NCBI GenBank assembly: GCA_027886185.1 | Contig: WOAB01000568.1 | Coordinates: forward strand, 5,836,501-5,900,500 | Direction of reading: 5' to 3' | From: Rheum nobile | Lineage: Eukaryota > Streptophyta > Magnoliopsida > Caryophyllales > Polygonaceae | DNA: 64,000 nt | Part shown: positions 1 to 11,612 of the stretch, in pieces | Position numbering within the stretch: position 1 is the stretch's first letter | How the letters are laid out: each line of letters starts with the position of its first letter | The notes under the pieces: generated by a model | Told to the model about the DNA's origin: nothing | Seen by the model: the letters and a program-made list of their open reading frames with translations, nothing else | Databases searched by the model: none | Program-made: the position numbers and the translations under genes

Positions 1-479
1 ATATCCTTGTGTGCATTGCTATTTCTTTATTGGTGGTAAAGTACCCCGGTCTGGTACCGCGTGACAGGCGTGACGGGTGGTATTTTGTCATTGGCATAGT
101 AATAAGTCTATCAACAACTGTGAGAATCGGTAGTGCTTAAGATCAGGGTGGGAACAACTATAAGGATAATTAAAGAACTTGGATTGAATAGATTTCCGTG
201 ATCGAACTCTATCTCCGTATTGTGGATTTCGCTCTAGTAGAACTACTTTCCCTCATTATATTTTCTCAACTTAACTCAACTTGTTTGCTTTGTTTCTTCT
301 TGATAACTAAACCCCCCCGTTCGTGTCACTTGTCATTCACACTTTCACACTGCATCGATCTTCCCTGTGGGTTCGACCCTTACTTGTCTGCTATACTTCT
401 GTTTAGTAGGTCTGTTAGGAAATTTTACTTTGATTGAGGCTAATCAACGATAATTGCTTGCGCATTTCTAGCCCCGTCA
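1..479 (+). repeat. Right part of an Athila/Tat-like LTR
   Basis: No coding region is seen. A block near 367-390 (GTGGGTTCGACCCTTACTTG) recurs at about 10409-10428 inside a second LTR. Both copies end a little further on in similar words, GCCCCGTCA here and GCCCTGTCA at 10491, which is why 479 is taken as the LTR end. The rest of the two LTRs is not obviously alike, so they are related families and not a pair from one insertion. The left end lies outside the window. Assignment to the Athila/Tat branch of Ty3/gypsy is by general LTR style and by the second copy's neighbours. Confidence 0.5.
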
Positions 480-1281
480 CTATTTCAAGTGCATTTGTTC
501 ACGAATTTTTTTTCTTACCCACTCGATTGCTTCCGCCATCATTTTCACGAAATGGTTTCTTGCTATCCATTGTTTAAAAAACAAAATTTAGCCATTTCCA
601 TCGGTTTCTCAAGTCAAGCACTTGGCCGAAAGTTTTTCTCCATTCTCGCAATTTTTTGTGTGATTTGTTAGTTCGGAGATCTTCCGAGATTTGGGTGATT
701 AATTTCTGATTTTCTTGCGTAAAATATCCCTAATATCTTGCGTAATCTGAAATTCTAGTTGTAACCACCAAATCTACGAAATCTTTCTCTTTGCAATCAC
801 GAAAATATTGTGTGATTTTCTCTCTCTTAGTCACTGAAGCCGTTATTTGTTGTGATTCTTTCTTATCCAAGATCTGGTTAAAGTCAAAGTCAAAGATCTC
901 CTGATTTAAAAAAAAAAAAAAAAAAAAGGATTCGGCATTTCAAAAAAAAAAAAGGAAACAAGATCCGATCTATTGGAAGAGGAAAGCCAAAATAAGGCAA
1001 CCCTTCTTTCACCACGGCCTTGGCTTATTTCTCAACCTCTTCGCCGTCTAGTTTCCTCCTAGAAGGTAAGTTACGTTAAATATTATTGATTGCTTGCATA
1101 GAGGTTAGGATTATTTGCTTAAGTCTTATTTGCTTTTCATGCTTGCTTCTCACACCATTAATGTGTTTATCCTTAGCCGCCCTCTCGGCACTCCTAAACT
1201 GCCCACCTTTGTGGACTTGTGTGTCTTGTTTAGTGCTTGCTTGATTTTTGGTTTCTATTGTCTCTTGTTCGTTTTATTTCG
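480..1281 (+). other. Untranslated leader upstream of the element 1 gag
   Basis: About 800 bases of T-rich, non-coding DNA with two A-tracts (908-927 and 942-953). The A-tracts resemble those in the leader of the younger chromovirus near 51248-51265. No primer-binding site for initiator tRNA-Met and no 5' LTR matching the element 1 3' LTR is visible. Element 1 therefore seems to have lost its own 5' LTR, or the leader is joined to a foreign LTR at about 479. Confidence 0.4.
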
Positions 1282-3902
1282 ATGTCTGGCCATATTGTCA
1301 TAGGTAGCATGACGGCCCCGACTAGTGGTGATGCTCAAGGAGACAACAACAACAACAACAACCCCACAAATCCAGTGGTCCACATGACGACCCCCCTTAC
1401 CAGGATCCGATCTTGGAACTCTCGGCCGAGCAAAGGGAGATCTAAGAGCTTCGACAACTAATGGCCCAACTCCAAAGCCAACGGCCAGTGCCAACGCCGC
1501 TCGTTGAGACGGATGCCGCGGGCTTACCTCGCCCTTACAATTGCCGGCCCAAGCATGGCGCGCCTAGACAAAGGCAAAGGTGTGATGCCCTCTGCCTCTC
1601 ACCAACAGCCTCGCCTCTAGCGCATTCAGTCGGTGATCGAAAGCCGACAAGGCCACGTCTCACCCCGTGAGCGCTACATGTCGCGTGCCACGCCTGCCGG
1701 CTACGACAGTGGCGATGAAGAGGCGCATGACTCCCAAGGTGAGTATTTTGAACCCTTTGATTTCCATGAGAGGTATGCTGCAAATAGGACTAGACGCCGC
1801 CGCGCGCCCACAACCGCGCTCCGTGACAGCCACGCCCGCCGCGACGACCGCGACACGAGCCTAAAGCGTAGGCACAGTCGGCGCGCCGCAGGCGATGAGC
1901 CCGACTCTAGGCCTATCGCACCCACCCCAGTGCCCTTCGACGTGGAGGACCACTTGGGCCACCTAAGCATGCGTATGCCGCACTATGGCTCGGATGGTTA
2001 CTTATCCACAACTCCCAACCACCGCGCCGAATTTGAGGAATTCGATGATGAGGAGATGGATGACTCTGGGATGGTCAATCTAGGAAATTTTCACCCCCCA
2101 CTCGGAGACCCTATGGAGCTGCAAGATAGACTCGCCGACTAGATTCCACCGCCACGACTCCAACAAGGCACGGTGCCGGCCCAAGCCGCCTATGATGGGC
2201 GCGTTCACACAGACCAACGGAGTGACATGCCCCGTGATGCTCGTCGCGTCGTGCCCCCAACGGCCCTCAGCGCCGCCATCGCACCAATGACGTGAAGGTT
2301 CCCGCCGCTTTTAATGAGCCACACGGCTATGGAGACGGCGTCCGACGCCAGCTTGGGCATGCTTCTTACCGACAGCCTCAGGTTCATGGGTACCAACCCT
2401 TGGACATTCCAGCACCACGCTTGCCACAACTCCAATTCCAGCATGCCTCCCCAAGGCTCAACCGCCACGAGGTTAAGGTAAAAATTGATAAGTTTTTTGG
2501 TGAATATGATCCTGTTGTTTTTCTTGAATGGTTGCAGGCCACAGAATACACTTTGCAATATTTCCATATCCCTGAGGAAGAACACGTTGCCGCCGCCACT
2601 ATCCATTTCCACGGCGCCGCTAGGGTTTGGTGGCTTCTCTTCGTTGATGACCGCATTCGGCGCAACTTGGTGCCACTCACTGAATGGCATCAACTGAAAT
2701 TTGTCATGACTTAGAAGTATGTTCCAGCTGATTATAGGAACCAGATGCTCCTTGAGATCGCAATGGCTCACCAGGGCTCGAAGATGCCCCTTGAGTTATT
2801 TTCTCAACTCGAGGAAATGTACTCCAAGGCTTCAATTTGTTTCGCGCCTTCGTCTTTACGGACCAAATTTCTGAGTGGCATGAATGTCAACATTAGGGAT
2901 CAATTGTAGGTCTTGCCCATCAAGGATCTCAACACGCTTACGCACACGGTAATGCAACTCCATCACCAACAAGTGCACAAGCGTCAATCCGCTTATCAGC
3001 TTTATGGCAAACTCAGGTATGATCCCAACTCTAGGCAATCCTCTTCCACTAATGTGCGTGCCCCAGCCATAGGTTCCACCGCGCCCAGCCAAGGCAGCAA
3101 TTCCAAGGCCGTGCCGCAGAGCTCGACTGCAGGCCGCACCCCCGCGCCCAAAGAGCCCTCACAAGGCACTGAGCGCGCGCGCGACTTGGAATGCTTCAAG
3201 TGTGGCGGGCGAGGCCATTACAAGAGAGATTGCCCCAATGCCAAGAAGTTACTCTTCTCCACCGCCACTGCTGGTTACGAGTATGTCAAGGAGGAGGCCC
3301 AGGCCAAGGGTTGCACGGCCGACACCCAAAGAGCGAGACCAGCGACTCACATTAAGACCTGGATCCTCGCCTCCAAGACACTTTGGCAGCCATTCGGAGA
3401 TAGGGACGCATCAACTAGTACACCGCTGAGCCTTGTCACGCGCCGCATCCTCACCGTCAAGGAGGCCAGCCTTGTCGACCAGCGCGAGAATCTCTTTCAT
3501 ACGCGTTGCCTGGTCAAGACAGCCTCCCTGAGTGTCATCATTGATGGCGGTAGCTGCTGCAACATCATCAACGAGAAGGTGGTCAAGCATTTTAACCTCG
3601 AGACCACACCATACCCACAATCCTATGGCCTTCAATGGATCTCGGCTAGTTCAGGTAACACTGTCACTCGACAGTGCCTCATCTCTTTCTCTATTGGTCA
3701 ATATTGTGACTATGTGTTATGCGATGTAATTGCCATGGACGCCACGAATCTCTTGCTTGGACGCCCATGTAAATTTGACCAGCGCTTGCTTCACGATGGC
3801 TATTTAAACACTTATGTCTTTACTTACCACGGGAAGCGCGTGACTCTCTTACATATGTCTCCCCATGAGATTTTGCAGGACCAGGTAGAGCGGGACCGCT
3901 AG
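1282..3902 (+). pseudogene. Degenerate chromovirus gag-protease (element 1)
   Basis: Reads as gag followed by an aspartic protease, broken by frameshifts and stops. A likely start is ATG 1282 or 1309. Coding then hops among three frames (1282-1461, about 1400-1670, 1633-2142, 2292 onward). The 2292-3902 part stays in one frame apart from in-frame stops at 2712 and 2907. The gag core (2460-2890) has the WWLLF and EWHQLK stretch typical of the retrotransposon gag domain. A CCHC zinc knuckle, CFKCGGRGHYKRDC, lies at about 3202-3243. The retropepsin motif is IIDGGSCCNI near 3538-3567. The closest relative in the window is the gag-PR at 52201. Codons are GC-rich compared with the copia regions. 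It cannot give a full polyprotein. Confidence 0.85.
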
Positions 3903-5732
3903 AAAGCCATCGAAGCTGCCGCGGCAAGGCCCAACGCGTCTCCGCAAGGCCCACCGCAGTGTCTCGACCCCAATCCTGGCCATACTATTTCTGGATCGGG
4001 CACTGGCACCAAAAAGCTCCATGCTAGCCCAGGCCAGCCCAATGTCTATCTGCCACCTGACAGTGTTGCAAGCTCTATAGTGCGGAAGGCCAAACAAAGG
4101 CCCACGGAGTCTTGGCCAAGCGTGACCCATTCTGGCTCGAGCATTGGGCTCCACAACCCCAGTGCCAACCATTCTGCGCCTAGTGCCTCGCTGTCTCCGC
4201 AATTGTCCCCAAAAACGCCGCCAGCGTCAACACTGCAAGGGAACTGCGAGCACAGGCTGATTTTGGCGAGGTCCAGTGACATGACCAAGCCTCTCAAGGG
4301 TCACAGGCCTTGCTTCTTATTGGTGCCAACTCCCAGCCCTAATCGCGCCGCAGACACGCCATTGCCGCCGCCAGTTGCCATTTTGTTGTTGAAGTTCGCC
4401 GACGTCTTGCCTGATGAGCTTCCCCAAGGTCTTCCACCAGTCAGGGGGATCGAGCACCAGATTGACTTGGTGCTTGGAGCCTCTTTGCCCAACCGCACCG
4501 CCTATAAGGCCGGCCTTGAGGAGACCAAGGAGCTGCAACGCCAAGTCTAAGATTTGCTCGACAAGGGCTATATCAGGGAGAGTCTTAGCCCTTGTGCCGT
4601 GCCCGTGATCCTGGTGCCCAAGAAAGATGGCTCATGGAGGATGTGTGTGGACTGCCGTTCCATCAACCAAATCACAGTGAAGTACCGCCACCCCAATCCT
4701 CGCCTTGATGACATGCTGGATGAGCTCTATGGTGCCACTTTGTTTTCCAAGATTGACTTGAAGAGTGGCTATCACCAGATCCGGATGAAGTAAGGTGATG
4801 AATGGAAGACGACGTTCAAGACCAAATATGGTCTCTATGAGTGGCTTGTCATGCCATTCGGGCTCACCAACGCCCCGATCACTTGTATGAGATTGATGAA
4901 CCATGTATTGAGGGATATTTTGGGACATTTTGTTGTCGTTTATTTTGATGATATTTTGGTTTACTCACGCAGCTTGCAGGATCACACCAAGCACCTTCGC
5001 CAAGTGTTGGAGACGCTATGCAAGGAGAAGCTCTATGCAAACCTTGGGAAGTGTTCCTTCTGCTCGGACACGACCAATTTCCTCGGCTTTGTCGTGTCCA
5101 AAGACATGCTGCGTATGGATGAAGAGAAGGTCAAGGCCATTCGAAAGTGGCCCACGCCGACCAACCCTACCATGGTGAGATCTTTTCTAGGGTTGGTTGG
5201 CTTCTACCGCCGCTTCATCAAGGATTCCAGCTCCATTGCCGCGCCCTTACATGAGTTGACCAAGAAAGGGGCCACGGTGGTGTGGCTCGCCAAGCATGAG
5301 GCGGCATTCCAGGCCTTGTGTCATGCTCCACTTCTCCAACTCTCGGACTTCTCCAAGCACTTCGAGATTGAGTGTGATGCTTCCAATGTTGGCATTGGAG
5401 GTGTCCATCACCAAGAAAGGAGGCCCATCTCCTTCTTCAGTGAGAAGCTCACCGGGGCCACGCTGAACTACCCCACCTATGACAAGGAGTTGTATTCCTT
5501 GATCCGAGTCTTCAAGACATGGCAGCACTACCTCTAGCCTAGAGAATTCGTGATTCACTCGGATCACGTGGCACTGAGTTTCCTTAAGGGCCAAACGACG
5601 CTGAACCGCCGCCATGCTCGCTGGGTGGAGTTCATGGAGACATTCCCCTATGTCGTGGTCCACAAGAAGGGGAAGGAGAATGTGGTTGCATATGCCCTTT
5701 CTCACAGGTATAACCTCTTGACCCATCTCTAG
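3903..5732 (+). pseudogene. Degenerate reverse transcriptase-RNase H (element 1)
   Basis: Continues in the same frame as the protease after a TAG at 3900. Landmarks are the entry motif GIEHQIDLVLGA (about 4450), LVPKKDGSWRMCVDCRSIN (about 4612), FSKIDLKSGYHQIRMK (about 4743), MPFGLTNAP (about 4851) and the polymerase catalytic YFDDI near 4940. RNase H follows with ECDAS (about 5370) and ADALS-like YALSH (about 5692). In-frame stops occur at 4548, 4791, 5535 and 5730. The 5535 stop replaces the end of the QHYLWP motif and the 4791 stop replaces a residue after IRMK. The family is Ty3/gypsy chromovirus by order PR-RT-RH-IN and by similarity to 54071-55720. It is inactive. Confidence 0.88.
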
Positions 5733-7261
5733 ACTAAAGTACTTGGTTTTGCTTTAGTTAAGGAATTGTATTTGGTTGATGCCTTTTTCAAGCCTATCTT
5801 TGAAAGGTGCCTTGAGAGTCATGAGTTTGAGTCATATTTTATGGATGAGGGGTATCTTTATAAGGCTGGTCGATTGTGTATCTCTAGCTCTTCCATTAGG
5901 CACCTCCTCATTCAAGAGGCACATGATGGTCGAGGCCACTTTGGGATTGCTAGGACCTTAGCCGCCTTAAGAGAGCATTTCTTTTGGCCACACATGGCTA
6001 TGCAGGTCCGTGGGTATTGTATGAGTTGTGTGAGTTGTCAGCGACGGAAAGCTAGATCTAGCCCAATGGTTCATACACGCCCCTACCCATTCCCCATGGC
6101 CCTTGGGAGGACTTATCCATGGATTTCATCACCGGATTGCCTCAAACTAAGAGAGGCAAGGATTCTATCTTTGTGATAGTGGATAGGTTTTCCAAGATCG
6201 CCCATTTCATAGCCTACAGAACCACCCATAGTGCTAGTGAGATTGTTGAGTTGTTTTTTGAGCATGTGGTTAGGTTATATGGTGTGCCTAGGAAAATTAT
6301 GAGTGATAGGGACACCAAGTTTGTGGGGCATTTTTGGAGGACCCTCTGGGGGAAGCTAGGAACCAAACTCTTATTCTCTACTAGCTACCACCCTCAGACC
6401 GATGGCCATACTGAGGTCACGAACCGAACCCTAGGGGCCCTCCTCCGAACCATGCTCAAGGCCAATCCCAGGCGTTGGGAGGACTTACTTCTGATTGTTG
6501 AGTTTTCCTACAACAGGTCCAGGCACTCGGTGACAAGGCTCACTCCCTTTGAAGTTGTGTATGGCCACAATCCATTGACACCCTTAGACATGTCGCCGCG
6601 TCCACTGAAGAACACCGAGCACATCACCGCGGCCAACCGCGCCGATCACATCCGCGAATTTCACCGCCGCACACGGCAACAACTGGAGCGTAGGGCCACC
6701 TAATATGAGGCCCAACACAACAAGGGCTAGTGCAAGCTCCTTTTTGTGCCTGGAGACATGGTGTAGGTGCATCTACGCAAGGACCGCTTCCCTAGCCGGC
6801 GGAAATCCAAGCTCTCGCCGCATGGAGATGGCCCATTTCGGGTTGTCAAGGCCATTGGCGACAACACTTATGAGGTAGACTTGCCTCCAGATTTTGGTGT
6901 CCATGCGACCTTCAACGTCGTTGACTTACAGCCCTACGTGGAGCCAGAATTTGATGAGGGTGAAACGAGGATGCTTCACAGCCAAGTGGGGGAGGGTGAT
7001 GCGACCATACCTGTCATGACCGCCGCCGAGGAAGAGACCTCCATGAGCATTCAATCCACAGGGCCCGTGACCAGGTCCCGCACAAAGGCCATTGCCAAGG
7101 CCACCCAAACCCTAGTCACGCACCTCGTTGCTAGTCAAGGCGCGCCCGAGACCGAGCCTCCACTTCGGCTTCTTGCCACTGTCCAAGGCCCCGATGACAT
7201 CCAGTCCGGCACTCCACCTTCTGAACTTGGCATGACACTTGGTGAACCTCTACAAGCTTAG
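5733..7261 (+). pseudogene. Degenerate integrase extending into the 3' LTR (element 1)
   Basis: The zinc-binding region lies in the RT frame (5766-6100), with H-H in EAHDGRGHFG/ALREHFFWPH and C-C in CMSCVSCQ. A frameshift near 6100 moves coding to another frame. The catalytic core follows with MDFITGLPQTK (D, about 6119), SDRDTKF (D, about 6302) and HTEVTNRTLG (E, about 6410). Stops occur at 6701, near 6728 and near 6764. The tail LRKDRFPSRRKSKLSPHG through FNVVDL is the conserved chromovirus C-terminal domain. It ends in GPVTRSRTKA (about 7060), already inside the LTR that starts at 6997. A coding tail inside the LTR is a feature of CRM-type chromoviruses. Confidence 0.85.
6984..6996 (+). 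promoter_or_regulatory. Polypurine tract of element 1
   Basis: AAGTGGGGGAGGG lies directly before TGATGCGACC, the inferred first bases of the 3' LTR. It primes plus-strand DNA synthesis in Ty3/gypsy elements. It sits in the same relative place as the tract at 56904-56916 in the young element. Confidence 0.7.
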
Positions 7262-7541
7262 CCCAGGCACGCGTCTCACTCGTGCCACAGCGTGCTACAT
7301 CAGTGCCTGCTCCGCCGCGCCCGTGCCGCCATACCCAAGGCGCAAGTGCTAGACTTAGGCTATTTTTGGTTTAGAGGTTCATGTGATGTATTTTGACATT
7401 CTGTTTTAAGACTTTCTACATTTAGCATTTCTATTTTTAGTAAGTTACTTGTTTTAGTATTTCTATTTCGGGTGTGCGCTCCACTCATGTTGAGTGGGCT
7501 AGCCCATAAGCGCGACTCGCCCCATCCGAGGGTCGCACCTC

Positions 7542-7549
7542 TATATAAA
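7542..7549 (+). promoter_or_regulatory. TATA box in the element 1 LTR
   Basis: TATATAAA inside the LTR, followed by a GC-balanced stretch, in the expected U3 position for a retrotransposon promoter. Confidence 0.55.
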
Positions 7550-7627
7550 GCCAATTCGGCTTCTTGTAACTTTTTATGTCATATTATTAATCAAAGCATT
7601 AAGTCGAGTGCCCTAATTGCCTCCTTT

Positions 7628-7734
7628 CTTTGATTTGGCGTCACCAAACACTCTCTCTTCTCACATCCTTCACTTCCTTTGATTTGGCGTCACCAAACAC
7701 TCTCTCTTCCTTTGATTTGGCATCACCAAACGCT
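7628..7734 (+). repeat. Three copies of a 25-33-bp repeat in the LTR
   Basis: The unit CTTTGATTTGGCGTCACCAA plus a CACTCTCTCTTC tail starts at 7628 and 7677. A shorter, slightly changed third copy is at 7710 (GGCATCACC for GGCGTCACC). Copies 2 and 3 abut. Copies 1 and 2 are separated by 16 bp. Confidence 0.85.
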
Positions 7735-7957
7735 ACGGCCAAGATCGGTCTTCGAGTCTATCTCTTCATCGTGCCTAGTCCTGAGGCCGCGATCTTGATC
7801 CACCACCATTGACATCGCTATCGCTCGACATTCCCTTCGTCGTGTGACACTCCTCTCGTCGTGATCCCGTGTCCCCGTGTCCAAGCCGACAACGCTGCGA
7901 GAACCTCATTCTAAGGTTCACGTGCCCCTCTTCAGAGTCCTTCATGCAATTCATCAA

Positions 7958-8075
7958 GGCCGAGGCCAAGGGTTCCACGGCCAACACCAGAAGAGTGAGA
8001 CCAGCGACTCACATCAAGACATGGATCCTCGCCTCCAAGACACTTTGGCAAGAATTCGGAGATAGGGACACATCA
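7958..8075 (+). repeat. Second copy of the element 1 gag linker segment
   Basis: About 118 bp closely matching 3293-3412, which lies between the zinc knuckle and protease of element 1. In the gag frame both copies read RPATHIKTWILASKTLW, with GDRDAS versus GDRDTS at the end. Here the segment lies between the element 1 LTR and the Athila-like coding remnant and has no gag context. Confidence 0.8.
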
Positions 8076-8980
8076 CTAAGAAAGGGGAATACAACTACAA
8101 GATTTCACATCCATGCTTGAGATTAGCCCATAAGGTAATACCAATGGCGTTCTTGGGACATGGTGAGGTCAATAAGGTTTAAGTTGTTGATCTGTCAGTT
8201 CTCTGGTGCATGACTCCATATAGTGAGTCCATTCCAGACTAGGTTGCTTTGTTTGTGGCAAGTTGCTTCCGGGTCCGCGACAAGGAGTCCGGCAAGATAG
8301 ATATGGGTGGGATGATCACTCTAATTGCTAGAATTTGGGGACCGAAAGCGCCAGAGAATTATCAGCCGTTGTCTGGCGCATTTGTCTATGATGAGCACTC
8401 TCTGAAGAAGGCGGGGTGGTTGGGTTCTACACGGGGACAGTATTTCTGGAAGGCAAGGAAGGGTGGCATCCATCATCTTAACCTGCCTCGTTTCATTCCC
8501 TTTGGACCTACGGCTCGGGATTTTCATATGGTTGATGATGATGAGGAGGATAGTGCAGCTACTGAGGTGGAATTTCCAGGGGCGGCCACCAATATGATGA
8601 TTGATATGGGGCTCCATGATGAGGCCGCTGACACGGATATGCAGTATGAGGCGGGCACTTCGAATGGTCCTATAGGCCATTCTGGTGCATCTAGTTCTTG
8701 GCAGGAGCAGATGCTAGAAGCTATTTCCAGCATGTCTATTCGACAGGAGGAGATGCCTTATTGCCAAGCTGAGATGGACATGATGCTTAGAGAGATGGTT
8801 GTAGATCAGCGCTATATGATGGAAGAGCAGCATCGGTTTGCCTCTAGCTTGGATTGTATGACTGCAGATGTGGCTAATGTCAGGAGAACCCAGACTCAGC
8901 ATGGTGAGTGGATTGCAGAGCTAGATGAGGATGTTCGGATGCTCCGGGATCAGTCGTTGGTGGCATGCACTTACGGCTAG
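8076..8980 (+). pseudogene. Athila-type ORF remnant
   Basis: A 243-codon open stretch (about 8249-8980) preceded in the same frame by KKGEYNYKISHPCLRLAHKV and two stops (near 8180 and 8240). The reading GGMITLIARIWG followed by an acidic region and a Gln/Glu/Met-rich helical C-terminus fits the Athila ORF1 family. No catalytic motif is present. The downstream context, a G-rich tract then an LTR beginning TGATACGCTC, agrees with the 3' part of an Athila element. Gag, protease, RT and integrase are missing, so only the 3' end survives. Confidence 0.6.
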
Positions 8981-9815
8981 CATTGGGACAACTTTGCTCA
9001 TTCTAGGTGGGTGCAGTATAGGGGACCGACGGACGATGATCTCGATTTCATTGCCTCCCGCCATGGCACCAGAGACTCTTGTTTCAATGATTTTCCACCG
9101 CCACGCCAGCCCCGACGTCCGAGACGCGGATCACCTCGGCAGCCCTAGTGGGTATTTTTTCTTTCTTCCCCAGATTTTCATTTTCGTCTTTCATTACATT
9201 GAGGACAATGCAATATTTAAGCATGGGGGAGGGATTTATACTTGTTGTTGGTTGTAAATAAATGAAAAAAAAAATCAGAAAAGCCTGGCTAAGCTGAAAA
9301 CCCGAAAGGGCTACTTAGGCAAAATTCAAGGGCCAGGACCGACATTAGGTTGGGGTAATAAGAGGTTGAAGAGTGATGTGAGGATTGGTGAGCTCATCTA
9401 TGAAAAATGAAATGAGTGGCTAGGTGAAAACCCGAAAGGGCGCCTAAGCAGAATGAGTGAAAAAAAATGGAGTGATTAATAGGATTCATTCATTTTTCTA
9501 GCGTGACGACTTAAGTGGTGGAGCTATAAGGAGGTTTCGGGTAGGTCACTCTGGAGTTATAAGAAGATAGATTGGAGCTAGGATTAGACAATTTCATTCA
9601 CATACGGGAGTTCGGGTTAAGCTTGGGAGAAGTACTCTACTTCCATTGATGCTTGTGTGATGCGTTGTTGTGTTGGTGTTGCTGGAGATTCATGAGTAGG
9701 TGCGGTTCTTAGTGGAGAATTTTGTTGTGCTTCCTGAGATTTTAGGTATTTCATTGGAGGAGTAGGTTCCTATTAGGTTACTCGAGGACGAGCAAGGTCT
9801 AAGCATGGGGGAATT
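8981..9815 (+). other. 3' non-coding region and polypurine tract of the Athila-like element
   Basis: Contains ATTGAGGACAATGCAATATT and two AAGCATGGGGGA motifs (about 9219 and 9801-9812), the usual signposts before an Athila/Tat 3' LTR. Two copies of a GAAAACCCGAAAGGGC motif (about 9296 and 9426) could fold as small hairpins. No gene is seen. Confidence 0.6.
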
Positions 9816-10491
9816 TGATACGCTCTACTTTGTAGTGCGTAACTAGGAGTTGTTACTATGTTATTAGGTACCATTTTTGTGGGCTTAGGAGATAATTTAG
9901 GATGATGAAGCAGTAGAGAAGTAGTGGAGAAAGTGATGATTTTAGTGAGTTTTGGAGCCTAGAGGTGCGGAGAAGAGAAAGCCGCGAACGCGGCCAAGAA
10001 GGAATTCGCTGAAGTGCCAGGAAGAGAAAGTCGCGGGCGCGGCCAGGAAGGCAGCGGTCACGGCTTTGCAAGTCAAGCCCGACGCGGAAGATTTCACACG
10101 CAGATTCTTTTGTTATTTTATTTCGTTTATTTTATTTTATTATATTTCGTTAATTATTATTTTTAGAAGATTTCACTTAGGTTAAAAAGACTATGTTTTC
10201 ATTAGGTTTTGGATAATCGATGATCAACAAATCAAACTGAAGTGTGGATATCTGTCTGGCTGAGTTCTTTCGTCAATATATGTTTACATCTTTGTTAATT
10301 TTGTTAGTTAATTTCGTAGCTTTAGAATTCAAACCAAATCACCCCCTTTGTTATTGTTGATGATTGGTAAACAATTTTTGTGAACAGGATAGATAGCTTG
10401 ATTCTCTGTGGGTTCGACCCTTACTTGCCAGACTACATTAGTTGGGATTTTAAGGTTTCTTTGATATGTACATATGACAAAAGCCCTGTCA
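9816..10491 (+). repeat. 3' LTR of the Athila-like element
   Basis: Starts TGATACGCTC after the polypurine tract and ends AGCCCTGTCA, giving 676 bp with TG..CA ends. The GTGGGTTCGACCCTTACTTG block near its end links it to the LTR at 1-479. No TSD can be assigned because the matching 5' LTR is absent. Confidence 0.6.
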
Positions 10492-10984
10492 CATAACCTG
10501 GCATCGCAATCCGCGGACACCACATAACAATATCCTTCCGACTCGAAAGGAACTCCCCCCCTCCGGTGACCACGCGGTGAGGTCATCTGCAAAGGGAAAG
10601 AGAAGAAACAAGTAGATCTACGTTTAGCCGAAGAGTTCGGACAAGCAAAGAACTGCAAGAAAAGAAGCAAGTGTTCAGAGCAAGTGTTAGAGCAAGTGTT
10701 CAGAGCAAGCGTTCAGAGCAAGTGTTTAGAGCAAGTATTTTAGAACAATCCGGGCAAGGAAGGAGAAGCAATTTGAGCAAGAAGTGAAACAACACTGCCC
10801 TTTTTATAGCCATCCTTCCATGAAAGACGTGAGGGACCCACCATCTGTCCATTAATAATGGCAAGAAAATAGTCTCTTCCTTCATGGCCATCTTATGAGA
10901 TCCGCGACCATACCGAGTTGGCCGACTCCTTTCAAGATCAAGCCCTCCGGCGGGGTAGAGCCTCGACCGCGTGGTTTGAGGGGC
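10492..10984. other. Non-coding gypsy remnant with a short tandem repeat
   Basis: Mixed, fairly GC-rich DNA with no convincing coding region. 10669-10737 holds about five imperfect copies of a 13-15-base unit around GTTCAGAGCAA. The stretch just before 10985 ends in a purine-rich GGTTTGAGGGG, a possible polypurine tract for the LTR candidate to the right. Confidence 0.4.
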
Positions 10985-11612
10985 TGTGTGGGAGCCGTAT
11001 TTATCCCAGCCCAAGTATACGGCCCAAATAGGAGGAGGAGCCCATTTGGCAGGACGGCCCAACAAGGAGCAAAGCCCGAACGACTATTTCCTGGCTTAGC
11101 CCGATTACACGGTCCAGAGGCTCCCTTCATGACCTACCCGAACGGCTCCTTCCCGGTCTAGTCTGGCTACGCGGCCCAGAGGCCCCCTTCCCGAATTGGG
11201 CCGGCTACATGGCAAAGGGCCTATTCGCCTCAGGTATATAAAGAGGACGTTGCAACTGAGAACGGGATTCTCCATCCTCTCCTTGGTTTGCCTCTCTCTC
11301 CCACGCCATCAACTAGACACTGAAAGCTCCATCTTTCCCTACTCTCTCACCCTCGTTGCTCTCACTGTCCTTTTGCCTTACCTTTCTTTATGCACCATTT
11401 GTGAGTTGAGCACTGACTTGAGCATTAGAGTGGCAAGCTCGAGGCAACCTCGGGCCCCTCTTCTTTTTCAGGTTTGAGCTCGGGACCGGACGGTGCCTGA
11501 CGTGACCGGAGGCAGCCGGAGGGGAATGGGGACAAAGGCTTCCGAGAGAGACGAGCCGGAGTTGGTACTGTGTGGACCGCCAACTATTACCTCTCGGAAA
11601 ACCGGACGAGCA
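10985..11612 (+). repeat. Candidate LTR, Tat-like gypsy
   Basis: Starts TGTGTGGGAGCC after a purine-rich tract, has a TATA box (TATATAAA, 11235-11242) and could end GGACGAGCA at 11612. It is GC-rich and full of GGCCC/CCGG words, as seen in some Tat-branch LTRs. No TSD or partner LTR was found, so this could be part of a longer repeat. Confidence 0.35.

Larger units (their letters stand above)
6997..7890 (+). repeat. 3' LTR of element 1 (right end approximate)
   Basis: Starts TGATGCGACC right after the polypurine tract. The integrase reading frame continues to 7261 within it. It carries a TATA box (TATATAAA, 7542-7549) preceded by CG-rich sequence, and a threefold 25-33-bp repeat at 7628-7734. 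The right end is not resolved: a CA end is possible near 7892, but no 5' partner or TSD was found. Confidence 0.6.

Noticed and set aside
7628..7734. CRISPR-like array of short repeats
   Set aside because: Only three copies, two of them abutting, with no spacers of constant size. It lies inside a retrotransposon LTR in a plant genome.
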